Positions 15,144-23,480 of a DNA stretch of 64,000 nucleotides are shown one piece after another. The translations under genes and the position numbers were made by a program. Source of the DNA: JACPDI01 sp035463475. GTDB lineage: Bacteria; Acidobacteriota; Vicinamibacteria; Vicinamibacterales; 2-12-FULL-66-21. The stretch spans positions 1 through 64,000 of the forward strand of contig DATHTE010000035.1 in NCBI GenBank assembly GCA_035463475.1, in the 5' to 3' direction. The notes below the pieces were generated by a model. That model worked only from the letters and a program-made list of their open reading frames with translations. It ran no database searches and was not told where the DNA came from. Numbering within the stretch: the stretch's first letter is position 1; each line of letters begins with the position of its first letter.

Positions 15144-17072
15144 TTACTTCTTGTCCTCTTCCACCACTTCCGCGTCGATCACGTCGCCGCTTTCGCCCGC
15201 GGGCCGGTTCGCGCCGGAGCGCCCCTCCGAGCCGCCGCCGGCCGCACCGGCGCCCGCGCCGGCGCCGCTGGTCTGCGCCTGCCGGTACAGCGTCTCGGCC
15301 GCCTTGTGCTGCGCCTGCGTCAGCTGCTCCATGCCGCGCTTCATCGCGTCCACGTCGTTCTTCTCGAGCGCGGACTTCAGCGACTCCATCGCCGACTCGA
15401 TCGCCTGCCGCTCGGACGCCCCCAGCTTGTCGCCGGTGTCCGCCAGCAGCCGCTCCGCCGCGTAGACTGCCTGGTCGGCGTGGTTGCGCGTCTCGATCTC
15501 CTCGCGGCGCTTCTTGTCCTCTTCCGCGTGCGAGGAGGCCTCGTTCACCATCCGCTCGACCTCTTCCTTGTTGAGGCCGCTCGAGGACGTGATCGTGATC
15601 TTCTGCTCCTTGCCGGTGCCGAGGTCCTTTGCCGACACGTTGACGATGCCGTTCGCGTCGATGTCGAAGCTGACCTCGATCTGCGGCACGCCGCGCGGCG
15701 CGGGGGGCAGCCCGACCAGGTGGAACCGGCCGAGCGTCCGGTTGTCCCGCGCCATCGGCCGCTCACCCTGGAGCACGTGCACCTCGACGCTCGTCTGGTT
15801 GTCCGCCGCGGTCGAGAAGATCTCGCTCTTCCGCGTCGGGATCGTCGTGTTGCGCGTGATCAGCGTCGTCATGACGCCGCCGAGCGTCTCGATGCCGAGC
15901 GACAGCGGCGTGACGTCGAGCAGGAGCAGGTCCTTGACCTCGCCGGCCAGCACGCCTGCCTGGATCGCCGCGCCGACCGCGACGACCTCGTCCGGGTTCA
16001 CGCCCTTGTGCGGGTCCTTGCCGAACAGCTCCTTGACGATCTGCTGCACGCGCGGGATGCGCGTGGACCCGCCGACGAGAACCACCTCGTCGATCGCGCT
16101 CGGCTGCAGACCCGCGTCCTGGAGCGCCTGCTTGACCGGACCGATCGTCTTCTGCAGCAGGTCCTCGACGAGCGACTCGAACTTCGCCCGGGTGAGCTTC
16201 ATCTGCAGGTGCTTCGGCCCGCTCTGGTCGGCGGTGACGAAGGGCAGGTTGATCTCCGTCTCCATCACGGAGGACAGCTCCATCTTCGCCTTCTCGGCGG
16301 CCTCCTTCAGGCGCTGGAGAGCCATCCGGTCCTTGCTGAGATCGATGCCGTCGCTCTTGCGGAATTCGGCGGTGATCCAGTCAATGACGCGCTGATCGAG
16401 GTTGTCCCCCCCGAGGTGCGTGTCGCCGTTGGTCGCCTTGACTTCGACAACCCCCTCGCCCACCTCGAGAATCGAGATGTCGAACGTGCCGCCGCCGAAG
16501 TCGTACACGGCGATCGTCTCGTCCTTCTTCTTGTCGAGGCCATAGGCGAGCGCGGCGGCGGTGGGCTCGTTGACGATACGGCTGACCTCGAGACCGGCGA
16601 TCTTCCCCGCGTCCTTTGTCGCCTGGCGCTGCGCGTCGTTGAAGTAAGCCGGAACGGTGATGACTGCCTTGGCCACCGGCTGGCCGAGATAATCTTCAGC
16701 GGCCTGCCTGAGTTTCTGCAGGATCATCGCGGAGATTTCGGGCGGCGAGTATTCCTTGCCGCCGGCGTGCACGCGTACGTCGCCGTTGCCGACGCGCACG
16801 ACTTGGTAGGGCACCATCTTCATCTCTTCGTTGACTTCATCGAAGCGCCGCCCCATGAAGCGCTTGATGGAGAAGACGGTGTTCTCCGAGTTCGTGACCG
16901 CCTGCCGCTTGGCGACCTGGCCGACCAGCCGCTCCCCCGACCTGGTGAACGCCACCACGGATGGGGTGATCCGGCTGCCTTCGGCATTGGTAATGACCAC
17001 CGGCTCGCCGCCTTCCATGACGGCCACAACCGAGTTGGTGGTGCCCAGGTCGATACCAATGATCTTGCTCAT
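15144..17072 (-). CDS. dnaK: Chaperone DnaK (Hsp70)
   Basis: 642-residue ATP-dependent folding chaperone. The actin-like ATPase domain has IGIDLGTTNSVVAVMEGG at the N-terminus, VYDFGGGTFDISIL and VLVGGSTRIPRV. The substrate-binding domain contains LLLLDVTPLSLGIETLGG, and a helical lid ends in a Gly/Ala-rich tail with the conserved acidic C-terminus (DVIDAEVVEEDKK). First gene of dnaK-dnaJ-hspR-sigma. Its promoter with a HAIR-like operator is at 17112-17141, and AAGGGA precedes the ATG. Confidence 0.98.
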   Translation of the reverse strand: MSKIIGIDLGTTNSVVAVMEGGEPVVITNAEGSRITPSVVAFTRSGERLVGQVAKRQAVTNSENTVFSIKRFMGRRFDEVNEEMKMVPYQVVRVGNGDVRVHAGGKEYSPPEISAMILQKLRQAAEDYLGQPVAKAVITVPAYFNDAQRQATKDAGKIAGLEVSRIVNEPTAAALAYGLDKKKDETIAVYDFGGGTFDISILEVGEGVVEVKATNGDTHLGGDNLDQRVIDWITAEFRKSDGIDLSKDRMALQRLKEAAEKAKMELSSVMETEINLPFVTADQSGPKHLQMKLTRAKFESLVEDLLQKTIGPVKQALQDAGLQPSAIDEVVLVGGSTRIPRVQQIVKELFGKDPHKGVNPDEVVAVGAAIQAGVLAGEVKDLLLLDVTPLSLGIETLGGVMTTLITRNTTIPTRKSEIFSTAADNQTSVEVHVLQGERPMARDNRTLGRFHLVGLPPAPRGVPQIEVSFDIDANGIVNVSAKDLGTGKEQKITITSSSGLNKEEVERMVNEASSHAEEDKKRREEIETRNHADQAVYAAERLLADTGDKLGASERQAIESAMESLKSALEKNDVDAMKRGMEQLTQAQHKAAETLYRQAQTSGAGAGAGAAGGGSEGRSGANRPAGESGDVIDAEVVEEDKK

Positions 17073-17111
17073 CTCGTTGATCCCTTCTGCGAAAACGTTA
17101 ACAACATCGTT

Positions 17112-17141
17112 AGTATAAAATCTGAGTGAGTTTTAGTCAAG
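17112..17141 (-). promoter_or_regulatory. dnaK promoter with HAIR-like HspR operator
   Basis: Read on the minus strand: -35 TTGACT (17140-17135), 17-base spacer, -10 TATACT (17117-17112), about 40 bases before the dnaK ATG. Overlapping the -35 is CTTGACT-N7-ACTCAGA (17141-17121), close to the HAIR consensus CTTGAGT-N7-ACTCAAG with three mismatches in 14 positions. HspR bound there would block polymerase. The regulator gene is two genes downstream in the same operon. Confidence 0.82.
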
Positions 17142-17376
17142 CGGTTGAGGCGCGGGTCGAGGGCGACGTTGGGCGTCAGATCCACGTCTCAGGGCCCCGC
17201 CTCTGGCCTCAGGAACCGCTTCCGGCAATCGGCAAGTGCTCGTCTGCTTGGGCATCGACGCCCTCGTCATTCGGCGTTTGGCATTCGCCATTGACAGGGT
17301 GTACAGTCGTACTTGCCAGCCCTCCTGCAGGGTGTGTCTTTGCCCTGTTACTGCGCGTTCGCACAGAGGTCTCTCC
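17142..17376. other. Intergenic region with family C-like repeat (copy 3)
   Basis: Gap between the divergent dnaK promoter and the DUF6600 gene. At about 17245-17295 it holds degenerate units related to family C (GGCATCGACGCC, CATTCGGCGTTTGGCATTCGCC). The rest shows no gene I can support. A TTGACA at 17291-17296 could be a -35 for the plus-strand gene but has no good -10 at the right spacing. Confidence 0.5.
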
Positions 17377-19377
17377 ATGGTCATCCGATCCCAGGCCACC
17401 TGGCGGCTTCTGCTCGTCGTTTGCGCGTGCGCTGTTGCGATGCCCGCCGCCGCACAGACCGATGAGCCTGACACGCCGCCGCCGGCGCACGTCGCGTACA
17501 TCGACGGCGAGGTCACGATCGTGCGGGACGGCGGCGCCAACGCGGCGACGATCAACCTGCCGATCATCTCCGGCGACCAGCTGCGCACGCAGCAGGGACG
17601 CGCCGAGGTCATCTTCGGCGACGGCAGCGTGCTCGATCTCGATCACTTCAGCACCGTGGACTTCCTGTCCGACGACCTCCTGCGGCTCACCGAAGGACGC
17701 CTGCGCCTGACGGTAGGAGGGCGCGAACGCGTGGCGTACCGGATCGACACGCCGTCGGCCTCCGTGCGCATCGACGCGCCCGGCGAGTATCGCGTGGCGT
17801 TGATGGGGGAAAGCGGGAGGCCCGTTGACGTGGAGCTTCTCGCGATCCGGGGTCGCGCCGTGTTGATGAACGAGCTCGGTGAGACGCTCGTGCGCGCGGG
17901 CGAGCGGGCGTTCGCGACTGCGTCGATGGCGCCATCGTACGCGCAGGCCTACAACTCCGCCACGTGGGACGCGTTCGATCGCTGGGCGGCCGACCGGCGC
18001 GACGAACGCATGGGCACCACGTCGGCGCAGTACCTGCCCGAAGACGTCCGCGGCTACTCCGGCGCGTTCGACCGCTACGGCGACTGGCAGTACGACGTGA
18101 CGTACGGGTACGTGTGGTATCCGCGCGTGCACGTGGGCTGGCGCCCCTACTATCACGGCCGCTGGAGTTTCTACCGGCCGTGGGGCTGGACGTGGATCGC
18201 GTACGACCCGTGGTGGGGCTGGCCGACGCATCACTACGGCCGCTGGGGATTTAGTGCGGGGATCTGGTTCTGGATCCCGTCTCGCCGCTGGGGTCCGGCG
18301 CACGTCTACTGGGCGTACACGCCAGGCTACGTCGGCTGGTGCCCGCTCGGCTGGAACGGCCGGCCGGTCCTGAACATCGTCAACGTGAACATTCGGACGG
18401 GCCGTCACTACGATCCGTACCGCGCGTGGACCGTTGTCCCGCGCAACGCGTTCGCCTCGCACGTGGAAGTGGGCCGCTACGCGGTCCCGCGCGGCACCGT
18501 TGAGCGGGCCGTGCCGCGCTGGTCGGTCGCCAGTGCCGCAGCGCCCGTCGGACCCGCGTCGATTGGCCGGAGTGCGACGCCGATCTACTCTGCCGGGCGC
18601 CCGCGCGCCGTGCGGCGCGGCGAGACGCCCGCCGCATCGCCGGCGTACAGCGCATCCCCCGCGCGAGGTGCCGCGGCATCGCGCGACTATCGCCGCGCGC
18701 GGCCTGCGGATGACGCAAACGTCCCCCGTGCGACGCCGCCGGCCGCACGCGGCGCGCTGAGCACGCCAACCCAGGCCGAACGCCCGCGAGCACGCTACCG
18801 CGACGCCGGGCCAGGTGGCCTTGGGGTCAGGTCTCAAACAGGCGGTTTAGATGACTCGAGCGACACTCCGCGCGCGGTGACGCCGCGGACCTACGAGCGT
18901 GCCGCTCCTCGCGGCCGAACCGACGGTGCGTATGCACCGCGCGGCGTTCCCGATAATGCTCCGCGCGGCGTGCCGAACGACGGCGCCTCTTCACCCCGCG
19001 GCGTGCCGCAGCGGACCGATCCCGACGTTTACCGTCGTGGCGCGCCGCGCGACGACATCCCCGTGTATCGCGGGACGCCGTCGCGACGCGCGCCCGAGTA
19101 CGGCGCTCCGCGGGGCGGCATGACCGCGCCGCCGCCGCGGTCGCAAGGAGGCGAAGGGCGCGCGGCTCCGCGTTACGGTCCCGCGCCGCAAGCCGCGCCG
19201 CCGCGCTCGGCCGCGCCAGCCCGGCCGAGCGGACCGCCTCCGTCTCGCGCCGGCGGCTCGTCGGGCGCCCCGTCCCGCGGCGGCGGGTCGCGCGCCGTTC
19301 CGCGCGGCGGCGCCCCTTCAGGTTCGGCTCCCTCTCGCGGCGGCGACCGGGCGCGCTCGCGCAGGCCGGGAGGGTAG
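17377..19377 (+). CDS. Secreted FecR-domain / DUF6600 protein with long disordered tail
   Basis: 666 residues from the ATG at 17377 (AGAGG upstream). A signal peptide (about 1-27, PAAAQ) leads to a FecR-like beta domain (about 38-185: AYIDGEVTIVRDGG, GRAEVIFGDGSVLDLD). Then comes a Trp/Tyr-rich DUF6600-type region (about 220-350: many repeats of the type WGWTWIAYDPWWGWPTHHYG), and from about 390 a Pro/Arg/Gly/Ser-rich low-complexity tail to the end. Probably envelope-associated; function unknown. A short stretch at 18817-18850 looks like an inserted intergenic repeat. The tail is basic and may bind cell-wall polymers; this is inference. Confidence 0.85.
   Translation: MVIRSQATWRLLLVVCACAVAMPAAAQTDEPDTPPPAHVAYIDGEVTIVRDGGANAATINLPIISGDQLRTQQGRAEVIFGDGSVLDLDHFSTVDFLSDDLLRLTEGRLRLTVGGRERVAYRIDTPSASVRIDAPGEYRVALMGESGRPVDVELLAIRGRAVLMNELGETLVRAGERAFATASMAPSYAQAYNSATWDAFDRWAADRRDERMGTTSAQYLPEDVRGYSGAFDRYGDWQYDVTYGYVWYPRVHVGWRPYYHGRWSFYRPWGWTWIAYDPWWGWPTHHYGRWGFSAGIWFWIPSRRWGPAHVYWAYTPGYVGWCPLGWNGRPVLNIVNVNIRTGRHYDPYRAWTVVPRNAFASHVEVGRYAVPRGTVERAVPRWSVASAAAPVGPASIGRSATPIYSAGRPRAVRRGETPAASPAYSASPARGAAASRDYRRARPADDANVPRATPPAARGALSTPTQAERPRARYRDAGPGGLGVRSQTGGLDDSSDTPRAVTPRTYERAAPRGRTDGAYAPRGVPDNAPRGVPNDGASSPRGVPQRTDPDVYRRGAPRDDIPVYRGTPSRRAPEYGAPRGGMTAPPPRSQGGEGRAAPRYGPAPQAAPPRSAAPARPSGPPPSRAGGSSGAPSRGGGSRAVPRGGAPSGSAPSRGGDRARSRRPGG
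18817..18850. repeat. Repeat-like segment inside the DUF6600 gene tail
   Basis: CTTGGGGTCAGGTCTCAAAC followed by AGGCGGTTTAGATG interrupts the GC-rich Pro/Arg/Gly coding pattern with a sequence resembling the GGGGTCAG repeats of this genome. It is translated in frame as GVRSQTGGLDD, unlike its surroundings. Confidence 0.45.
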
Positions 19378-19391
19378 TGCCGGCTCCGCGG

Positions 19392-19406
19392 TAGAATCGG
19401 TCCACC
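19392..19406 (+). promoter_or_regulatory. Candidate -10 box for the class A PBP gene
   Basis: TAGAAT at 19392-19397 lies 9 bases before the GTG start codon and no Shine-Dalgarno is seen, so the mRNA would have a leader of only a few bases. It lies 14 bases after the stop of the DUF6600 gene. Confidence 0.4.
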
Positions 19407-21674
19407 GTGGCGCAGAACCTGTTCGCCAAGTTCTTCCGTCGTGCCGGTATCGTGGCGTTGTTCATCCTCGCCGCGGTGCTTGGCACGGCGTCCGGCGTTC
19501 TCTTCGCCTATTCGGGCGACCTCCCCGCCATCGAGGCCCTCGACGACTACACGCCGAGCACGATCACGCGTGTGTACGACTCGCGCGGCAAGGTCGTAGG
19601 AGACTTCGCGATCCAGCGCCGCGAGGTCATCACCTACGAGCAGATCTCGCCGACCTTGCGCCAGGCCATCCTCGCGGCAGAGGACGACGAGTTCTTCCAG
19701 CACTTCGGGCTGAGCATCCCGCGCATCGTCCTCACGCTGATGAAGGACATCCTCGAGCGCCGGAAGGCGGCCGGCGCGAGCACGCTGACCCAGCAGCTCG
19801 CGCGAAACCTGTTCCCCGTGACCATCGGCTTCGAGAAGACGTGGGAGCGGAAGATCAAGGAAGCGATCGTCGCCATCCAGCTCGAGAAGCGCTACACGAA
19901 GCAGGAGATCTTCACCTTCTACTGCAACCAGATTCACCTCGGGCACGGCGCGTACGGCGTGGAAGCGGCATCGCGGCTCTATTTCGCGAAGTCGGCGAAA
20001 GATCTCACGCTCGACGAAGCGGCGCTGATCGCCGGCATCATCCAGGCCGCCTCACGGCAGAGCCCTTACGTCAACATGGACGCGGCGAGGCGCCGGCGCG
20101 GGTACGTGCTCCAGCGCATGGCGGACCTCAAGTACATCTCGCAGGCCGAGGCCGATGCGGCGAAGGCCAGACCCATCACCGTGCGCGGCGAGCCCGGGCA
20201 GGATCGGACCATCGCGCCGTACTTCCTCGAAGAAGTGCGCAAGCAGCTCGAGGCGCGCTACGGCGTCAAGCCGCTGTACGAGGGAGGGCTCACGGTCCAG
20301 ACGACGCTGGACAGCGAGCTGCAGCTCGCGGCGAACGCGGCGGTCGGCGACGGGCTGCGGACGCTCGACAAGCGGCGTGGGTGGCGCCGGCCCGCGCGCA
20401 ACGTGGTGGCCGAAGGGCACACGCTGTCCGCCTTCAAGCATCCACGATGGGAGCGTCCGGTCGGCGAAGGAGACATCGTTCCCGCCCTGGTGACCGAACT
20501 TGACGGCGCGCGTATCCGCCTGCGCGTCGGCTCGCGGACGGGGCTCATCGAGCCGGCCGGGTACGCGTGGACCCGGCGCAAGGCGCCCCAACTGGTCAAG
20601 CCGGGGGACCTGGTGGAGTTGCGCGTGCGCAAGATCGACCCCGACGGGTCACTCGCGGGAACGCTCGAGCAGCCGCCGGCCCTCGAAGGCGCTCTGCTCG
20701 CGATCGAGAACCGCACGGGGCGCATCCTCGCAATGGTGGGGGGCTACAGCTTCGACCGAAGCAAGTTCAACCGCGCGACGCAGGCGGCGCGCCAGGTGGG
20801 CTCCGCCTTCAAGCCGTTCGTCTACACCGCGGCGGTCGACCGCGGGTACACGCCGGTGTCCACGATCCTCGATGAGCCCACCTCGTTCCCGACCGGTCCG
20901 AACCAGGCGGCGTACTCACCGCAGAACTACGACCGCGAGTACTGGGGCACGGTGACACTGCGGCGAGCGCTCGAGCAGTCACGCAACGTGCCGGCCGTCA
21001 AGATGATGAACGAGTTGGGACCGCAGCAGGTGATCTCGTACGCGCGGCGGCTCGGCATCACGTCACCGTTGCCGCCGTATCTCGCCGTGGCGCTCGGCGC
21101 CGCGGAAGCGACGCTGCTCGAAATGACGAGCGCCTACTCCGTCTACCCGAACCAGGGCGTGCGGATGGCGCCGTTCGAGATTGTCAAGGTCACCGACCGC
21201 GAAGGCAACGTGCTCGAAGAGCACCGCCCCGAGCCGCGGGACGCCATCCGCGCGGACACGGCGTACGTGATGACCAACCTGCTGCGCGGCGTCGTCCTGC
21301 GCGGCACCGCCGCGAAGGCGGCGGAGATCCAGTGGCCGCTGGCGGGCAAGACCGGCACGACCGACGACTACACGGACGCGTGGTTCATCGGCTTCGATCC
21401 GGAGATCACGGTCGGGATCTGGATCGGGCACGATCAGAAGAAGTCGATTGGGCCGGGGTTCACGGGCAGCGAGGCGGCCCTCCCCGCCTGGATTGACTTC
21501 ATGAAGCGCTACGTGGACGACCGGAAACCGCCCGCCGGCTTCGAGCCACCCGGCAACATCGTCTTCGTCGCGATCGATCGGACGACAGGCGAGGCCGTGG
21601 AACCCGGAACGCCGGGCACGATCCAGGAGTCATTCATCGCCGGCACGCAGCCGGGCGCGGCGGTCAGACAGTGA
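19407..21674 (+). CDS. Class A penicillin-binding protein (PBP1a)
   Basis: 755-residue bifunctional peptidoglycan synthase. A single N-terminal membrane anchor (about 12-34) is followed by a glycosyltransferase-51 domain with catalytic Glu in AEDDEFFQHFG (E92) and GASTLTQQLARNLF. The transpeptidase domain has the active-site SxxK at S466-K469 (GSAFKPF), an SRN-type motif (EQSRNVPAVK) and KTGTTDD (K648). It polymerises glycan strands and cross-links stem peptides in the periplasm. The start is GTG. It ends at a family B repeat. Confidence 0.95.
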   Translation: MAQNLFAKFFRRAGIVALFILAAVLGTASGVLFAYSGDLPAIEALDDYTPSTITRVYDSRGKVVGDFAIQRREVITYEQISPTLRQAILAAEDDEFFQHFGLSIPRIVLTLMKDILERRKAAGASTLTQQLARNLFPVTIGFEKTWERKIKEAIVAIQLEKRYTKQEIFTFYCNQIHLGHGAYGVEAASRLYFAKSAKDLTLDEAALIAGIIQAASRQSPYVNMDAARRRRGYVLQRMADLKYISQAEADAAKARPITVRGEPGQDRTIAPYFLEEVRKQLEARYGVKPLYEGGLTVQTTLDSELQLAANAAVGDGLRTLDKRRGWRRPARNVVAEGHTLSAFKHPRWERPVGEGDIVPALVTELDGARIRLRVGSRTGLIEPAGYAWTRRKAPQLVKPGDLVELRVRKIDPDGSLAGTLEQPPALEGALLAIENRTGRILAMVGGYSFDRSKFNRATQAARQVGSAFKPFVYTAAVDRGYTPVSTILDEPTSFPTGPNQAAYSPQNYDREYWGTVTLRRALEQSRNVPAVKMMNELGPQQVISYARRLGITSPLPPYLAVALGAAEATLLEMTSAYSVYPNQGVRMAPFEIVKVTDREGNVLEEHRPEPRDAIRADTAYVMTNLLRGVVLRGTAAKAAEIQWPLAGKTGTTDDYTDAWFIGFDPEITVGIWIGHDQKKSIGPGFTGSEAALPAWIDFMKRYVDDRKPPAGFEPPGNIVFVAIDRTTGEAVEPGTPGTIQESFIAGTQPGAAVRQ

Positions 21675-21766
21675 TCAAGGTTCAGGGTTCAGGTTCAGGA
21701 TTCAGGGTGGACCTCCGAACCCTCATCTTGAAGCCTGAACTGAAGCCTGAACCCTGAACCGTTCTC
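21675..21766. repeat. CCTGAAG/TTCAGGG inverted repeat, family B copy 2
   Basis: Left arm AGGTTCAGGGTTCAGGTTCAGG (from 21677) and right arm TGAAGCCTGAACTGAAGCCTGAACC (to about 21760) are inverted. The element fills the gap between the convergent PBP1a and Vgb-like genes and sits as a bidirectional terminator would. Confidence 0.9.
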
Positions 21767-22783
21767 TCAGCTCTCCGCCCTCTTCACGCGCACGCGCCCG
21801 ATCTTGTCCACGCCGCTGCAGGCAATCCAGATGTCGTTGTTCGGCGCGGTGACCATGTGGCGCACCACGCCCCCGCCCGACGGAATCGGCCAGGTCTGGA
21901 ACGACGCGCGCTTCGGATCAAAGCGCACCATTGTGTTCGGCTCGACGGCGGACTCGCTGTACCACACAGCGCCATCACTGGTCATCGTGATCCCGTACGG
22001 CCGCGACTGGGCGCCGCCGGGGGACGCGAACTCCTTCACCTCGCCCGTGGCGAGATTCAGCCTGCCCAGATAGCCGCGCCCATAGTCCGTGTACCAGACC
22101 GTGTCGTCAGGAGCGATCGCGATGCGCCGGGGACGGGCGCCTTCCGGCAGCACGTACTCCTTGATCTCCATCGTCTTCGGATCGATGGTGCCAATCTTGT
22201 TGGTGTTGAACAGATCGAACACCGGCACCCCCTTAGAGCTGACGACAATGCCGTAGGGGCGAGACTTGGGGGTGGGAACTTCTTTCAGCGTGACCTCCCC
22301 CGTTTCTGGATCCAGCTTGCCTACGAAGTTGCCCCCCTGCACGGTGAACCACAGGGTGCCGGCCTGATCGAAGATCGGCGTGTGCGGATCGCGCGCGCGC
22401 GGGTCCGGCATCTTGTACTCCGTCACCTTGCCCGTCTTCGGATCGAGCTTGCCCACGAGGGCGGCGAAATTGCCCGTGTACCAGATGTTGCCCTCCTTGT
22501 CGGCGACGAGCCCGTGCGGCCCCGACTTCGGGGTGGGCAGCGGGAACTCCCGGATCTTGCCGGTCGCCGGATCGAGCCGGCCCAGCGTATTGTTCATCTG
22601 GCCCGTGTACCACGCGGCGCCATCCGGCGCCACCGCGGGGTCGTGAGGCCGGGACTTGGGCTCCGGCACTGACCACTCGTCGATCGCCACCTGCAGCTTG
22701 TCGGCCTGCTGGCCGCTCACCCCGGCGGCCGCCGACACCATCAGGCACGCGCCCGCGCACCAGATCACCACTTGCCACCGCAT
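21767..22783 (-). CDS. Virginiamycin B lyase-like beta-propeller protein
   Basis: 338 residues. A signal peptide (about 1-25) is followed by a seven-bladed propeller made of repeats of the type DxxGxxWYTxxxxxxxGRLDPxTGKxxEF, about 42 residues each, as in Vgb lyases and related NHL/SMP-30-like propellers. AGGAGGGG lies 8 bases before the ATG. The Vgb family cleaves streptogramin B lactones, but secreted paralogues of this kind are common in soil Acidobacteriota and their substrates are unknown; I would not call resistance from this sequence. Confidence 0.82.
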   Translation of the reverse strand: MRWQVVIWCAGACLMVSAAAGVSGQQADKLQVAIDEWSVPEPKSRPHDPAVAPDGAAWYTGQMNNTLGRLDPATGKIREFPLPTPKSGPHGLVADKEGNIWYTGNFAALVGKLDPKTGKVTEYKMPDPRARDPHTPIFDQAGTLWFTVQGGNFVGKLDPETGEVTLKEVPTPKSRPYGIVVSSKGVPVFDLFNTNKIGTIDPKTMEIKEYVLPEGARPRRIAIAPDDTVWYTDYGRGYLGRLNLATGEVKEFASPGGAQSRPYGITMTSDGAVWYSESAVEPNTMVRFDPKRASFQTWPIPSGGGVVRHMVTAPNNDIWIACSGVDKIGRVRVKRAES

Positions 22784-22798
22784 ATCGTCCCCTCCTGC

Positions 22799-22810
22799 TA
22801 TATTCCTGCG
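22799..22810 (+). promoter_or_regulatory. Leaderless-type -10 box for the 22811 gene
   Basis: TATATT at 22799-22804 stands exactly 6 bases before the ATG at 22811, the same spacing as at 9.2 kb, with no Shine-Dalgarno. The divergent Vgb-like gene, only 27 bases away, does have a strong one. Confidence 0.55.
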
Positions 22811-23383
22811 ATGCTTCGCGCGCTTTGCGCCTCGTGCGCGCTCTGTTTCGTCTGCGCTCTGGTGATTACGCCCGTGAGCCTCAGATCGTTTGCCGAAGGC
22901 CCGTTTCCCGGGTTCACCGGCGGCTTCAAGGAACCGACCTGCCAGCAGTGCCATTTCGGCAACGACCTCAATGCCCCGGGCGGGAAGCTCACTTTATCAG
23001 GAGTGCCGGCGGTGTACGAGGCGGGTCAGAGCTACGCGATTACGGTCGTGCTTGCGAGGGAGAAGCTCCGCAAGGCGGGATTTCAGCTCGCGGCGCGGTT
23101 CGCGAGGGGGAAGGCCGCTGGAACCGATGCGGGGACGCTCAGCGTCTCCGGCGCCGACCTGCAACTCGTCAAAGGGCCTGACAACAAGGTGACCTACGTA
23201 CAGCACACGCCGGCGGGGACGAAGGCCCGCGGGCCGGGCAGCCTGACGTGGAGGTTCCGCTGGGTGGCGCCGAAAGCAGCGATGCCCGTTCGGTTCGACC
23301 TCGCCGCGAACGCGTCGAACGATGACGAGTCGCCGATCGATGATTTCATCTACACCGCGAGCGCGACCGCGAAGGGGAGATAA
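22811..23383 (+). CDS. Choice-of-anchor-V-type secreted protein with CxxCH motif
   Basis: 190 residues from the ATG at 22811. The signal peptide is about 1-28, followed by a GFTGGFKEPTCQQCHFGND segment whose CQQCH is a c-type heme attachment motif, and a beta-sandwich domain (LSGVPAVYEAGQSYAITVVL..., ...DDFIYTASATAKG). The pattern (one CxxCH plus a Reeler-like/choice-of-anchor V fold) is known from Acidobacteriota and Bacteroidota proteins of unknown role. It may be a periplasmic or surface monoheme protein. Earlier in-frame starts would lie inside the divergent neighbour. Confidence 0.75.
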   Translation: MLRALCASCALCFVCALVITPVSLRSFAEGPFPGFTGGFKEPTCQQCHFGNDLNAPGGKLTLSGVPAVYEAGQSYAITVVLAREKLRKAGFQLAARFARGKAAGTDAGTLSVSGADLQLVKGPDNKVTYVQHTPAGTKARGPGSLTWRFRWVAPKAAMPVRFDLAANASNDDESPIDDFIYTASATAKGR

Positions 23384-23480
23384 AGGGGTCTGACCCCATT
23401 TTTACGTTTTCCGTAAACGCTGAGGCATCGTCACCGAGGCGTTTACGAAAAACGCAAAAATGCGGTCAGACCCCTTTTAT
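23383..23480. repeat. GGGGTCTGACCCC long inverted repeat, family A copy 3
   Basis: Left arm GGGGTCTGACCCCATTTTTA plus CGTTTTCCGTAAACGC, loop of about 17 bases, and right arm GGCGTTTACGAAAAACGC plus AAAAATGCGGTCAGACCCC. It fills the gap between the convergent CxxCH and prfB genes. The right arm carries one mismatch (ATGCGG), so it is slightly decayed. Confidence 0.9.

Noticed and set aside
21767..22783. Streptogramin resistance gene (vgb)
   Set aside because: Only the propeller family is seen; it has a signal peptide and no resistance context.
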